DNA from: Saccharomycodes ludwigii
Lineage: Eukaryota > Ascomycota > Saccharomycetes > Saccharomycodales > Saccharomycodaceae
NCBI RefSeq assembly: GCF_020623625.1
Contig: NC_060204.1
Location: forward strand, 722,501-786,500
DNA: 64,000 nucleotides
Reading direction: 5' to 3'
The notes beneath the pieces were generated by a model. It searched no databases. It saw only the letters and a list, made by a program, of their open reading frames with translations, and was not told where the DNA came from. A program made the translations under genes and the position numbers. Positions 10,001-20,950 of the stretch are shown one piece after another. Positions within the stretch are counted from its first letter, which is position 1, and each line of letters starts with the position of its first letter.

Positions 10001-10711
10001 TCATTCTTTGTTAATATTAACTTCTTCAACTTGATTACTCTCATTATCATAATAAGCAGATATCTTAACTTTAAATTCAGAAGCAGCAATACCAAATTGT
10101 TTCAAAATCAAAGCTTGACGTACATCTAAAGTTTTACCCTTTTCGCAGACATTGTAAGGAGTTTCAATTAAAATTTTACCATTCTTAATTTTAGTTGGAA
10201 TCTTAAACTTATTTCTCAAAGTTGGCTCCAAAGAATGTACCATTGGAACATCATCCTCTATAGGGATTTGACCACCACGGGAATAAATTATACCTGTAGG
10301 AATGGTAAAAGTTATTGGGGCTTTACTTTTTGGTCTTGAATAATCTTGTTTGACGTATGATTCAAAATATTCTTTAACAGTGGTTGGTTCTTCGTTAGTA
10401 AACAATAAACCTGTGACACCAGAACAATGCTTGGTCAATGTATGTAAATTTTCTTTATATTCTTCTTCTGGTTTTTCACCCAATGCTTTTTGTAAAACTT
10501 TTCTTTTGCCCATGATTAATTTGGAGCCTTCCCATGCGGTTCTTATTTCTTGCAAAACAGGTGTTCTTACATCGTCCAAATATAGAACCCAACAATACCT
10601 GTATGTATCTAAAGCCTCACGAACTTCATCAAAAATTCTTTCTTTATTTTCTCTACCCTTTTTATCAGTTTGGGCTAGAGTCACCAACTTTGAACGCTTT
10701 GATCTAGGCAT
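10001..10711 (-). CDS. MRT4: 60S assembly factor Mrt4 (uL10-like)
   Basis: A 236-residue protein of the ribosomal uL10/P0 family that lacks the long C-terminal stalk tail, which separates Mrt4 from Rpp0 (about 310 residues). Mrt4 occupies the P0 site on nucleolar pre-60S particles and is released by Yvh1. Visible hallmarks: the N-terminus MPRSKRSKLVTLAQTDKKGR, then YCWVLYLDDVRTPVLQEIR, SKLIMGKRKVLQKALG and the insertion-domain stretch GIIYSRGGQIPIEDDVPM. The start is fixed by conservation from the first residue. It matches YKL009W, between the LAG1/LAC1 and UFD4 genes. No intron. Confidence 0.95.
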   Translation of the reverse strand: MPRSKRSKLVTLAQTDKKGRENKERIFDEVREALDTYRYCWVLYLDDVRTPVLQEIRTAWEGSKLIMGKRKVLQKALGEKPEEEYKENLHTLTKHCSGVTGLLFTNEEPTTVKEYFESYVKQDYSRPKSKAPITFTIPTGIIYSRGGQIPIEDDVPMVHSLEPTLRNKFKIPTKIKNGKILIETPYNVCEKGKTLDVRQALILKQFGIAASEFKVKISAYYDNESNQVEEVNINKE

Positions 10712-10996
10712 TTGTTATGTGTATATATATATGGGCTATAGTATTCTTTGAAAAATATCTTCCTTACTGCTTTTTTTATTTTTTTTTTTTTTTTTTTTTT
10801 TGAAAAGGAAAAAAAAAAAAGGAAAACAGTAGTTGAACTAAGAGTATTCGATCTAAATCTAAATCTAAGTCTAAAAAAGACAAAAAATAATAATAATAAT
10901 AATAATAACAATTAGCTATTACAATAATTTTTGAAGACATAATAAAAAAAAAGAAAGAAAAAAAGAAAAAAAAGAAAAAGAAGAAAAAAAAAAAGA

Positions 10997-11027
<31 letters not shown>

Positions 11028-11638
11028 AAAAGAAAAAGAAAAAGAAAAAGAAAAAGAAAAAGAAAAAGAAAAAAAAGTTATTTGTTTGTTTATACAAATG
11101 ATATCTAATACTCGGACAACATAATTATTTTGTCACGGACTTTGATTTTCGTACTCCTTTTTAATTTAATTTAATTTACTTTTTTTTTTTTTTTTTTTTT
11201 TAGGCTGTGATTTTGGTGGCAAAAGCGTTTTAAAAAAGTTTGCAATGGTTATTAAATTCCGTGATGATTATTTTCTATGGGTTTTTCTTTTTCCGTATTA
11301 TTGTTGATTTTCGTACAAGTTACATCATATACTCTCCCTTAAAATAATATCTGTGTGCTAAGTATCTTTATAAACCTAAAAAGCTGCTTTATATTTTTAA
11401 TAAAATATGTTACTTTAACTACCAACGTTTGCCTTCTACTTAATTTTAGCATATACAATCTTATATAATAACTTTTTGCGCTTTTTTTTTTTCTTTTTTT
11501 TTTTTTCTTTTCGAAACTTAACATCAATATTGGAAAAGAATTTTAAAGAGAAAAAGACATTTAGCTAAAGACATTAATCAACTGGATCATTTCATAGAAA
11601 TAAACTGATCCTAGGGGGAAAAAAAAGAAACACAACCC
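10712..11638. other. MRT4-UFD4 divergent intergenic region
   Basis: 927 bp with extreme low complexity: T and A runs near 10777-10820, an AAT run near 10888-10907, and a purine (GAAAAA)n array at about 11003-11072. The only unique island of note (11205-11300) carries an exact Rpn4-type box. No ORF or RNA gene is recognised. Confidence 0.55.
11215..11223 (+). promoter_or_regulatory. PACE / Rpn4-binding box (GGTGGCAAA)
   Basis: An exact GGTGGCAAA, the S. cerevisiae proteasome-associated control element, lies 416 bp upstream of the UFD4 start. In S. cerevisiae Rpn4 drives proteasome and ubiquitin-fusion-degradation genes through this box. The match is observed; function is inferred. It could also act on MRT4, which starts about 500 bp away on the other side. 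Confidence 0.45.
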
Positions 11639-14600
11639 ATGTCACATCATCAATCTTCAATAAATACAAGTGAGGAGGATGAATCACTGCATTCTTCTAG
11701 CGAAGAAGAAAACATTTATGGACAATATCGTCTTGAAAATGACTTTGAAGATGACTTCGAAGGATCTAATCATAACACCTTTCAAGACAATGATCAAAAT
11801 CTAGTCTATGATTATGCTAATACAGAGTATGACGAGCTAGGAAACAGAAGTTATCGAGAAGCCGACACACTTTATTATGGAGATGAAGGAGATGATTATG
11901 GTCCAGAGGATGATGCATCTAGCACTGACAGTCAAACATCTGAAAGCACAACTTTTTTTAACAGAAGAAGAACTGCGCCACCTGAGCTTGGGGGTATCCT
12001 ACAAAATATCATGCGTGGAGCGTCCAATCCTTCCCAAAATTCCGAAGGTTTTAGAAATATAGGTCTTTCTGAACTTGATGTTTCCTTTTTAGAGATAATA
12101 CGTAATTTGAACAACGAACTAGAGCATGACGATAATACCAGCAACCAACCTAACACTAGCTCTAATTCATTGCACTCTCTTAGGAACCGCATATTGGAGT
12201 TGAGTAATGGGACTCTTCAGAATCGTCATCGCCGTATTCATACCTCTTTTTTTCGTGAAAACATATTTGGAGCCGAAAGGGAGGAGGAAAGAGAACAAAT
12301 GAAAATATTGATCGAGAACATAAAAAACGCGGAGAACGATCCTTATATTGCAATGGAGACTTTGAATCAAATCAATGACATAGTGTTATACACGGTGGAT
12401 GATGACTTTCTTGATTTGTTCGATCCTAAAATTTTGGTTGAAAACATAGCAAGTATTATCAGAAGTGAACCTTTAAAGTGCCATTATGAGTTGCATGTTG
12501 CAGCATCCAGATGTTTAGCCAACATTTGTCGTTCAAATGATTCATTAATCTGGGAACTTGATACTGATGATTTTTTTTTCCATGTGAAGCAAAGGATGGT
12601 TAACCTCGAAGTCATCGATGTCGTGGAAAGTTATATTGATTTGGTTAACGCACTTTCTTCATGTTGCACATACCATATATTAAATGACGATATCTTGCCC
12701 CCTGTGTACGCTTATTTTGATTTTTTTAATAAAAATACCCAAATTAAAATTATAGAGATTACCAATACCTGTTTCAAGCATTGTGCACCGGACATTTTTG
12801 AACCAGTTGGACGGGTTATTTCATCGCTTCAGGATTTGTTGCTGGTGGTTAGAAATAATAATATCACTGGTGGGAGTGGTCAATACAATACCAGCAGTAT
12901 TAGCGGCTTGATTTTTGAGCAGATCATTCATAGCTACCACTATGTGTGTGCTAGATTCACAAATATTCGAAAGCTTAATCTCTCAAAATTATTTGATTTA
13001 GAACATTTTACCTGTCTATTAAACATATTACAGGGGAAACTCAGTATAAAAGATGATATTAGAGTAGAAATACTAGATATCCTTACACACACCTTTGCGT
13101 GTGACGAAATGTACTTTTTTTCAATGGTTGATTCTGAAACTTTTCCAAACTTTGTTCTGGATGTCGTGAAAAAATATAGTATTGTTCCAAATGAAGATAT
13201 TAGAGAAACTTTATTGTCTATGCCCAAGAAAGTTTTATCGTCTCTATCAAAATTCATAATGGTTTTTTTAAGCTCCCAGTTAAAATATTCATTTATGAAA
13301 TTTCGTCTAAAGCCGTCCTTTAATATACAAGCAAACAATAAAAAGTTGTGCTCAAAATTCATTGCCAGTATGGAAGACCTGTTTCCAATTCTCATGGAAA
13401 TCTTTTCTATTTCCGATGATTACGAAATTAGTAGATATACTTTAATTGGCATTTATTGTTGTGTTTGTGAAAAGCAGTTTGTTGAATCAAGCACCGTCTT
13501 GTACAAAAGTGAATTTTTCACCGTTTTATCTGCACGTATTTATCAAAGACATAAATCATTTGTGCAGGCTGAAAGTTTGGAATGTAAATTAGATGATGGG
13601 TTGTTTTTATTACATTACATGGCTATTGTTAAAGAACTTTTCGAGAAAAACTGTGAGTTGCAAGAGGTTTTTGAAAAGGAAGGCATTTTTGATATCTGCA
13701 ATTTATTGAAAGCACATCTATTAACAAATAGTGTGGTGCAGCAGGATGCTGGAAGAGAAACTAAGGATAAAAGGGTTTTTTTTAGAGATTTAAAAGAAGT
13801 TCCCTCCAAAAACAATACAGCCATTACTGGTTTTCACGATGGAGGACGCCATTTCCACTTTGAAACCACCAACGCCGATGATATGGTTTATTTTAAGGGA
13901 ACTGAAGTTTTTAATGAAGCCGATGATCTTTGTGCCAAAGATTTCCGTTTTATTTCGGAAAAAGAGTTTGCAAATAATGGGTACGTACCTCAGATTAAAT
14001 TTGATATTTTAGAGGATTTTGATTTACAGAAAGCAAGCTCTGCGTTATATGGTATAACTAGTACTATTTTTATGGATAAATCTCTAACCAATATCAAAAA
14101 CAAAGCACTTGAGAGGGATGTTATGGAAGCAAGTAAGATACTACTTTTACAGCATTTTGCTAAGAATGGAAATAGTATTAGTTACTGGCAATCTTTGTGG
14201 TCTAGTTTTAAAGAGGTCTTATTTGGGAACTTAGCTCTGGTTTCTAGTTATGATTTATCAAACTCCGGAGTTTTAAAGTTGTTGCATGATATTTTGGTCA
14301 CATCCCCGAGGGTGGCAACTGAGCAATTCATCAATGTTTTGGAAGGAGCGCACTGTTTCCCCACTTTTGTAAAACTGTTACACGCCACTGTATTGAGAAC
14401 GGCTAGTTTTCGTTTATTAGATTTAAAGTTACCGACAGCGAATGGTAGTAAAGAGATTGAGTTATTTGACAGTTTTAAGCTTTATTTTGAATTTGAAGAA
14501 GATTTTTTTAGTGACCAAGCGATGTATCGTGCAGATGCTATCACTGTACAAGTCTTAGGTATCATGTTAGCTGAAACTATATCTACTGCTTTAAAAGCTA

Positions 14601-16387
14601 TTGAGCGCAAACGTATTAGAGATCCTATTGTATTAAATATTTTGGATGCTTCTACTTATGACTTTCAGTTTAGTTATAAGGGGGTTATAATGCCCGATAA
14701 TATTACGTTATTAGGGTTTTTGTTCAACGAGCTTATGAAAAATAATGGTGGAACGCAATTTTTTAAAAAAGATATTTATCATTTTAAGTGTAAAAGGATC
14801 GAAATACCTGATAAGCGTTTTGTTTTGTATCCAAGTAGATTCGTTGCCAAACCAATTCAACACAAATATGTTGATTCTATTCATAACAGTAACATAGACT
14901 TGGAACAAGCTCTAGAGATAACATTGGATTTATTGAACACTTTTGCACAAATTAGACCAGATTTACATTCAAAGTTGGTTAGTTCTGAACTAACAAACAA
15001 GTTGCTTGGACAAATCAAGAATCCAATGATTCTACATGGTGGGCTATTACCGGAATGGATACCATATATATCGAGTAAATATTCGAATATCATTCATTAC
15101 AACGGCAGAATCAAGTTGTTTTTGATGCTCATTAACGCCAAATTACCGTCAGTAGAAAATGTTGAAGACGAAATGATATTGGATGATGTAGAAACCCCAT
15201 ATTTCCACTACAGAATGGTTAATGCAAGTGTTGAACGTGGATCCTTTTTTTCCGTTTTGAAGCTTTTGTCCACATCTATTTTGCTGCGTAACAAACTTGC
15301 CATTAGTTTTATTGGGGAAGAAGCAAGTGGACCGGGACCCACATTGGAATTTTTTTCTATTGCTTGTAAACAATTTTCATTCAAAAATTGGGACATATGG
15401 AGGAATTCCGATGTAACACCTACTATCAGCGGGTTTGTTTTGCCGTCTGATGATTTGGAGCCACATGACATGATTGCGGGAGATTTATACCCTAAATCAA
15501 GAGATGATTTTTCTAGTGAGCAAGCTATTAAGACACTCTCTATTTTCCATTTTTTGGGTAGATTTGTTGCTAAGGCTTTGCACGATAACATTTTGTTGGA
15601 TTTTAGATTTAATGTTGTATTTTTTAAATTGGCATTGTTGTACGCCAAGGATGGTGATTCTTTGAAGAAAAACACTTTAAACGATCTTCAAGATGGCATT
15701 GATATGATATTTGAAATTGACAAACACCTGGGGAAGACATTACAATTTTTACTGGATAATCCGGATAAATCAGAAGAGTTAAATTTGCCATTTTATTTCA
15801 AGAATAATACCAGTAGTGGTACTAGTACTGAAGATTATAAAATCGTAAATAAAGACAATGTGTTTCAATATTTAAAGGATATAATTGATTACAACATAGG
15901 AAGTGGAGTTAGACCGCAAATTGAGGCGTTTATTGATGGGTTTTCCAAATTATTTCCCTTTGATTTTTTACTTCTTTTGACACCAGAAGAATTGGTCGGT
16001 TTATGTGGGAATGTTGAAGAAGATTGGTCATACGATACAGTGTTTGCCAATATTCAGCCAGATCATGGTTATAGCATTAATTCTACAGAGATTATTCATT
16101 TCGTCGATATTTTGAGCTCTTTTACAAAGCACGAGAAAAGATTGTTTTTAGAATTTGCCACATCTTCTCCAAGATTACCCATTGGAGGCTTTAAATCCTT
16201 GAATCCTAAATTGTCAATTGTTTTGAAATATCCTGAAAATGAAGATGATTCATTTGATGACATCTTACCAAGTGTTATGACATGTAGTAATTACTTCAAA
16301 CTACCTAAATATTCAACAAGAGAAATAATGAAAGATCGTATTATTCAAGCGATAACTGAAGGTGTAGGTGCATTTGGTTTCTCTTGA
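11639..16387 (+). CDS. UFD4: HECT-type ubiquitin ligase Ufd4
   Basis: A 1582-residue protein. The N-terminal 120 residues are acidic and low complexity; the middle is a long helical, Armadillo-like region typical of the Ufd4/TRIP12 group; the HECT domain runs from about residue 1190 (ERGSFFSVLKLL, GEEASGPGPTLEFF) to the end. The catalytic cysteine is Cys1549 in SVMTCSNYFKLP, and the protein ends in GAFGFS as HECT ligases do. Ufd4 polyubiquitinates ubiquitin-fusion-degradation and some N-degron substrates. S. cerevisiae Ufd4 is about 1483 residues. Other HECT genes (Hul4, Tom1, Rsp5) differ in length or carry WW/C2 domains. Synteny with YKL010C, next to MRT4, agrees. A PACE box lies upstream. 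Confidence 0.95.
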   Translation: MSHHQSSINTSEEDESLHSSSEEENIYGQYRLENDFEDDFEGSNHNTFQDNDQNLVYDYANTEYDELGNRSYREADTLYYGDEGDDYGPEDDASSTDSQTSESTTFFNRRRTAPPELGGILQNIMRGASNPSQNSEGFRNIGLSELDVSFLEIIRNLNNELEHDDNTSNQPNTSSNSLHSLRNRILELSNGTLQNRHRRIHTSFFRENIFGAEREEEREQMKILIENIKNAENDPYIAMETLNQINDIVLYTVDDDFLDLFDPKILVENIASIIRSEPLKCHYELHVAASRCLANICRSNDSLIWELDTDDFFFHVKQRMVNLEVIDVVESYIDLVNALSSCCTYHILNDDILPPVYAYFDFFNKNTQIKIIEITNTCFKHCAPDIFEPVGRVISSLQDLLLVVRNNNITGGSGQYNTSSISGLIFEQIIHSYHYVCARFTNIRKLNLSKLFDLEHFTCLLNILQGKLSIKDDIRVEILDILTHTFACDEMYFFSMVDSETFPNFVLDVVKKYSIVPNEDIRETLLSMPKKVLSSLSKFIMVFLSSQLKYSFMKFRLKPSFNIQANNKKLCSKFIASMEDLFPILMEIFSISDDYEISRYTLIGIYCCVCEKQFVESSTVLYKSEFFTVLSARIYQRHKSFVQAESLECKLDDGLFLLHYMAIVKELFEKNCELQEVFEKEGIFDICNLLKAHLLTNSVVQQDAGRETKDKRVFFRDLKEVPSKNNTAITGFHDGGRHFHFETTNADDMVYFKGTEVFNEADDLCAKDFRFISEKEFANNGYVPQIKFDILEDFDLQKASSALYGITSTIFMDKSLTNIKNKALERDVMEASKILLLQHFAKNGNSISYWQSLWSSFKEVLFGNLALVSSYDLSNSGVLKLLHDILVTSPRVATEQFINVLEGAHCFPTFVKLLHATVLRTASFRLLDLKLPTANGSKEIELFDSFKLYFEFEEDFFSDQAMYRADAITVQVLGIMLAETISTALKAIERKRIRDPIVLNILDASTYDFQFSYKGVIMPDNITLLGFLFNELMKNNGGTQFFKKDIYHFKCKRIEIPDKRFVLYPSRFVAKPIQHKYVDSIHNSNIDLEQALEITLDLLNTFAQIRPDLHSKLVSSELTNKLLGQIKNPMILHGGLLPEWIPYISSKYSNIIHYNGRIKLFLMLINAKLPSVENVEDEMILDDVETPYFHYRMVNASVERGSFFSVLKLLSTSILLRNKLAISFIGEEASGPGPTLEFFSIACKQFSFKNWDIWRNSDVTPTISGFVLPSDDLEPHDMIAGDLYPKSRDDFSSEQAIKTLSIFHFLGRFVAKALHDNILLDFRFNVVFFKLALLYAKDGDSLKKNTLNDLQDGIDMIFEIDKHLGKTLQFLLDNPDKSEELNLPFYFKNNTSSGTSTEDYKIVNKDNVFQYLKDIIDYNIGSGVRPQIEAFIDGFSKLFPFDFLLLLTPEELVGLCGNVEEDWSYDTVFANIQPDHGYSINSTEIIHFVDILSSFTKHEKRLFLEFATSSPRLPIGGFKSLNPKLSIVLKYPENEDDSFDDILPSVMTCSNYFKLPKYSTREIMKDRIIQAITEGVGAFGFS

Positions 16388-16777
16388 ACAGATGGACAGA
16401 CAAACAAGATAAAAAAAAAAAAAATTAAAACAAATGTAATTTTGACTTTTGTAGCTAATACTATCAGTATATATATATTAAGATATTTTTTTTAGGTTGA
16501 AACTTAATGAATAAGAAAGAGAAAAAAAAAAAAAAAAGAAAAAAGAATAACAGTTTAATTATTTTTATGATATTCTAATTGTTAATATTGTGCCTAATAG
16601 GTTAGGTCGTCTAGCAATAGGTTATTTATTTGATATATTTTATGATATTCGATTAGTAGTATTCAATATAGAATAAATTGGTAAGCATGTGCAGTAAGCG
16701 AGTGAAACATATCCAGTTGTTTTATACTTATTTCTCTTTCTTCCCCCTTTTCTTTTGTAAGAGAACAGTATTGAACT

Positions 16778-16809
<32 letters not shown>

Positions 16810-17155
16810 TTCTCTTTTTCTCTTTTTCCCTCTTTCTCGCTCTTTCTTTTCCTCTTTCTTACACACTATGTATATATTTCCATGTATCCGCACAATTCCC
16901 ATACAACCAGCCAATAAAAAAAGTTTCAAGAAACAACCTGTTCTTACATTACAATATTAATATTTCATTCCAAAATTCTTTAATTGTTTGCCTTTCTATT
17001 AGTGACTAATTTCTAGAATACATCTAAGAAAAAAGAAAAAAAAAAGGATATACAAAAAAATTAATAAATAAAGGTACATCACGGGAAACTTATTTAAACT
17101 GTTTGAATAACCTGAATATAAAATAAAAGAGCAGTACAGTACTAATACAAAACAG
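16388..17155. other. UFD4-STE20 intergenic region
   Basis: 768 bp holding the UFD4 3' end and STE20 promoter. There is a strong pyrimidine tract at about 16780-16860 (T runs, then TTTTTCTC and CTTTCTC units). I see no gene or clear site. Confidence 0.5.
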
Positions 17156-18488
17156 ATGAGCTATAATAACAACAAAAGCCAAGAGGAATTAGGACTTCCT
17201 CGTGCTACAGCCAGTTTAAATGTTAAAGGTCTGAAACATAGTCAAAATAATAGTAATTTAAATTCTACATCAGTACAGCTTGCTTACAAAACTATGGATC
17301 CAGGGAGACAAACAGCCGCTAACGATAACAATGATATATTGGTTGACGAACCTAAAAGTAACAGTAATAGTGCTATTAGTGTTAATAATGTATCCAGTGG
17401 AAGTTCCGGTAAGATTGTTCATAGTAGTAACAATAAAAACAATAAAAATAGTAGGACTAGTAAAATCAGTGCATCCCTAGACGAGCCGATTCAATTTACA
17501 AGGGTTTCCTCATCTTCTCTATTAAGTTCAAGTTCTTATGATTCTGAACTTGATGATACTCCTGAAATTTTGAATAGGAATGGTAACAAGCAACTTAGAC
17601 AAAGTGTAGATAGTAACAACCTGTCGTTTTTGCCAATCAACAATAGTAATACTAATGTTGCGTTTAACATCACGGAACAATCAACAATAATAGAAACGAA
17701 TAGATCGTCTATAGAGGGATCCTTAAGAACATCAAATAAGAACAATATTCCCAACAATCAGTTTGATCAGGAAACAGAAGCTGATGGAATAAATGTGGAT
17801 TTTCTTGTTGAAACTTTGGATGGTTTAAATGAAGTTACTAGTCCCCTTGATGAGGATGATTGTTCCATCAAACAACGAATAAGCACACCGGAAAAGAAAT
17901 CGGGAAATAATACCACTAAAAACAAGAACTCAACTTTCTATGACTCGCCATTAAATGAAATTTTATCGTCAAGTGAAAGTTTTAATGGGCTGGATAATAC
18001 CACTACCAATCACTCTAAAGACTCTTTTAAAAGGAAAAAGGAGAAGCTCACTAATAAAGATGTTTTGGCCGAAAAAAGTGGCAGGAATAGTACAAGTAGT
18101 AGATCTAGTGGCGGAAAGAACCCTAAGACAACTTCCTCGGCATATAATCATTCACCCACAACAATACTAACGAAAACCCCGTTAGTAAATCAGAGTTCCG
18201 GGTTTAGGAAGAGCTGTCAAGAGTTCAATGGTCATCAGAATCCGAATTTAACCCCAACGCCTAAAAATGGAATTTCTCCGTCTACGTATTTTAGATCTAC
18301 TTCTTCGCCATCTCCGTTCAATTCTGTGAGAAAAAACAGTACTAACGGTGGAAATTCAAATAATATTAACCACAATTCATCAAGGCAGGTTTCCTCTTCA
18401 TCTGTTTCTTCTTCTTTGAATAGTCCTTCTTCAAAGTCCAATTCATTTAACACGAGCTTTGGGACTTTGAATAATAGCAATAGTAGTA

Positions 18489-18521
<33 letters not shown>

Positions 18522-20731
18522 GTAGTAGTAGTAGGAAAAGCAGTCATAGTAAAAAAAATAGTATTATAAACAACACCAGTAATATAAATAATGGAAGTAT
18601 GGGTAGTGGCATTAATTCAACAAGTAGCAAAGTTAAGGGCGTTTTTAGTTCTTTTGTCAGTAACATGAAAAGAAATTCAGGTAGTAATAATAGTAGTAAT
18701 AATAGTAGTTACAATGGTAGCAATAATAATAATAATAGTAATAATAGTAATAATAATTCACAGAATGGCGGCAATAATGAGAAACGAAGAGGTAGCGGAT
18801 TAAAGATATCTGGACCTTATAATGCCAAGCATGTTCACCATGTTGGTGTTGATGACAAAACAGGGGAATACACAGGCTTACCTGATGAATGGGAAAGACT
18901 CTTAACATCTAGTGGTATTACTAAGAAAGAACAAGAGCAAAATCCTCAGGCAGTAATGGATATTGTTAAATTCTACCAAGATGTTACAGAAAATAGCGGC
19001 GATGACAAAGTTATTAAAACATTTGATGTAAATCATATTGGTACTAAAACCCAAGATAAAATCCCTACCGCAAAACCATTATATTCGAAGAAAGCTACCA
19101 ACGGTACATTTGAGAATAAACTAAAAACCCCCGAGCACAAGACATTTAAAACTTCATCGCCATTAAAATCTACATTATTGCAGCAACAACAGAATCATTC
19201 TAGTTCATCCCCTTCTCTGTTGAAAAATGAAGAAAGTATTAGTATGCACAGTAGTAAATTTATTCCATCCAGACCCGCACCAAAGCCACCATCTAGCGCA
19301 CATCCTCCAGCTTCAGTTACATCTCCGTTAACCAATATCCCCAAAATGTCAACCCGTTCAAGCTCCTCAAATCAGCTAGTAGATTTGATTAGTGTTTCAA
19401 GAAATGGCAGTCTGAAGCAAACCTCCGGCTCCTATGATACGAGACTAGATATACCTGGTACCGGTTCAAACATATCGCCCATAAACAATAATCATAATAT
19501 TCTACCTCCTAAGGTTGAGAACACCATTACAGAGCTAAAAGAGTTGAAACTCGTCCAAGAACATAAAAAGGTATTTTCTGATCAACGATTAGTCACTCCA
19601 GAAAGTTCGCCTTCAAAGCCAGCGACTGACGGCTCTACTATTACGCCAAAAGTTGTACAAGAACTCAAGCAACAAAAACACTTAACGCCACCTATTCCAA
19701 AAGTTGATGCCACTACATTGTTATCTGTAAATGAACAAGATGCTATATTAGCTGCTAAAAGGGAAGCCAAGGCAAAATCTGCGGAAAGAAAGAGAAGACA
19801 GAAAGAAAAGAAGGATAAAGAAGTGTATTCCAAATTACTTGACATTTGTTCGGATGGTGATCCAAGTACAATGTATAAGGGTTTAATAAAAGTTGGTCAA
19901 GGTGCCTCTGGCGGTGTTTATACTGCTTATGAAGTTGGTACAAATGCTTCGGTTGCCATCAAACAAATGAATTTAGAAAAACAACCAAAGAAAGATTTAA
20001 TAATCAATGAAATTATTGTGATGAAGCAGAGCAAACATGGCAATATCGTTAATTTTATTGACTCTTATTTATTAAAGGGAGAATTGTGGGTTATTATGGA
20101 ATATATGGAAGGTGGCTCTTTAACTGATGTGGTGACGCATTGTATATTAACAGAAGGCCAGATTGGTGCTGTTTCGAGGGAAACTCTAAAGGGATTGGAA
20201 TTTTTGCATTCAAAAGGTGTTATTCATAGAGATATCAAGTCCGACAATATTCTATTGAGTATGAATGGTGATATTAAATTGACGGACTTTGGTTTTTGTG
20301 CACAAATTAATGAAAGCAACTTGAAAAGAACCACTATGGTTGGTACCCCTTACTGGATGGCACCTGAAGTTGTTTCTAGAAAAGAGTATGGTCCAAAAGT
20401 TGATATATGGTCTTTAGGTATTATGATTATAGAAATGATTGATGGTGAACCACCATATTTGAACGAAACTCCCTTAAGAGCTTTATATTTGATTGCTACC
20501 AATGGTACACCTAAGTTGAAGGACCCTGAAAGCATTAGCCAGGATTTGACTGCATTTTTAGGCTGGTGTCTTCAAGTTGATCCAGAAAAAAGAGCTACTG
20601 CGGGTGAACTATTAAATGATCTTTTCATTACAGATAAAGCAGATAATAATAAGTCTCTAGCTCCATTAGTTAAATTAGCCCGTATGAAGAAAATCCAAGA
20701 AACTTTAGACGATGATGAAACTGAAAATTGA
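17156..20731 (+). CDS. STE20: PAK-family kinase Ste20
   Basis: An 1191-residue kinase. A very long Ser/Asn-rich N-terminal half is followed by a CRIB motif at about residues 550-580 ([16 protein letters not shown]), a proline-rich SH3-binding stretch ([10 protein letters not shown] near 700), and a kinase domain from about 905 to 1165: glycine loop [13 protein letters not shown] lysine, [13 protein letters not shown] and MAPEVV. There is no PH domain, which separates it from Cla4 and Skm1. Ste20 is activated by Cdc42 and drives pheromone, filamentation and osmosensing MAPK cascades. At 1191 residues it is longer than S. cerevisiae Ste20 (939); the extra length is Asn/Ser repeats encoded by AAT/AGT microsatellites. 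The C-terminus should carry the Ste4-binding segment ([13 protein letters not shown]). Synteny: YHL007C. Confidence 0.95.
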
Positions 20732-20882
20732 AACACTAGACTTGGTGCTGTAAAATAAAAATTCAACTGGTTAAAAAAGAGAAAGTGAGGAGGGGGAAGG
20801 GGTTAGATATAATAACTTAACTACGGATAAATATGATTATTTAAGCATAATATATTTAAATTTATTGTTAAAATTTTCTTAA

Positions 20883-20915
<33 letters not shown>

Positions 20916-20950
20916 AGGTTAAATCTATCATTAAAGGTAAACAAAATAAT

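Noticed and set aside
10001-10711. Ribosomal stalk protein Rpp0
   Set aside because: Too short and lacking the acidic stalk tail; N-terminus and synteny are those of Mrt4.
11262-11340. GTGATGA as a possible C box of a snoRNA
   Set aside because: No CTGA D box at suitable distance and no terminal stem.
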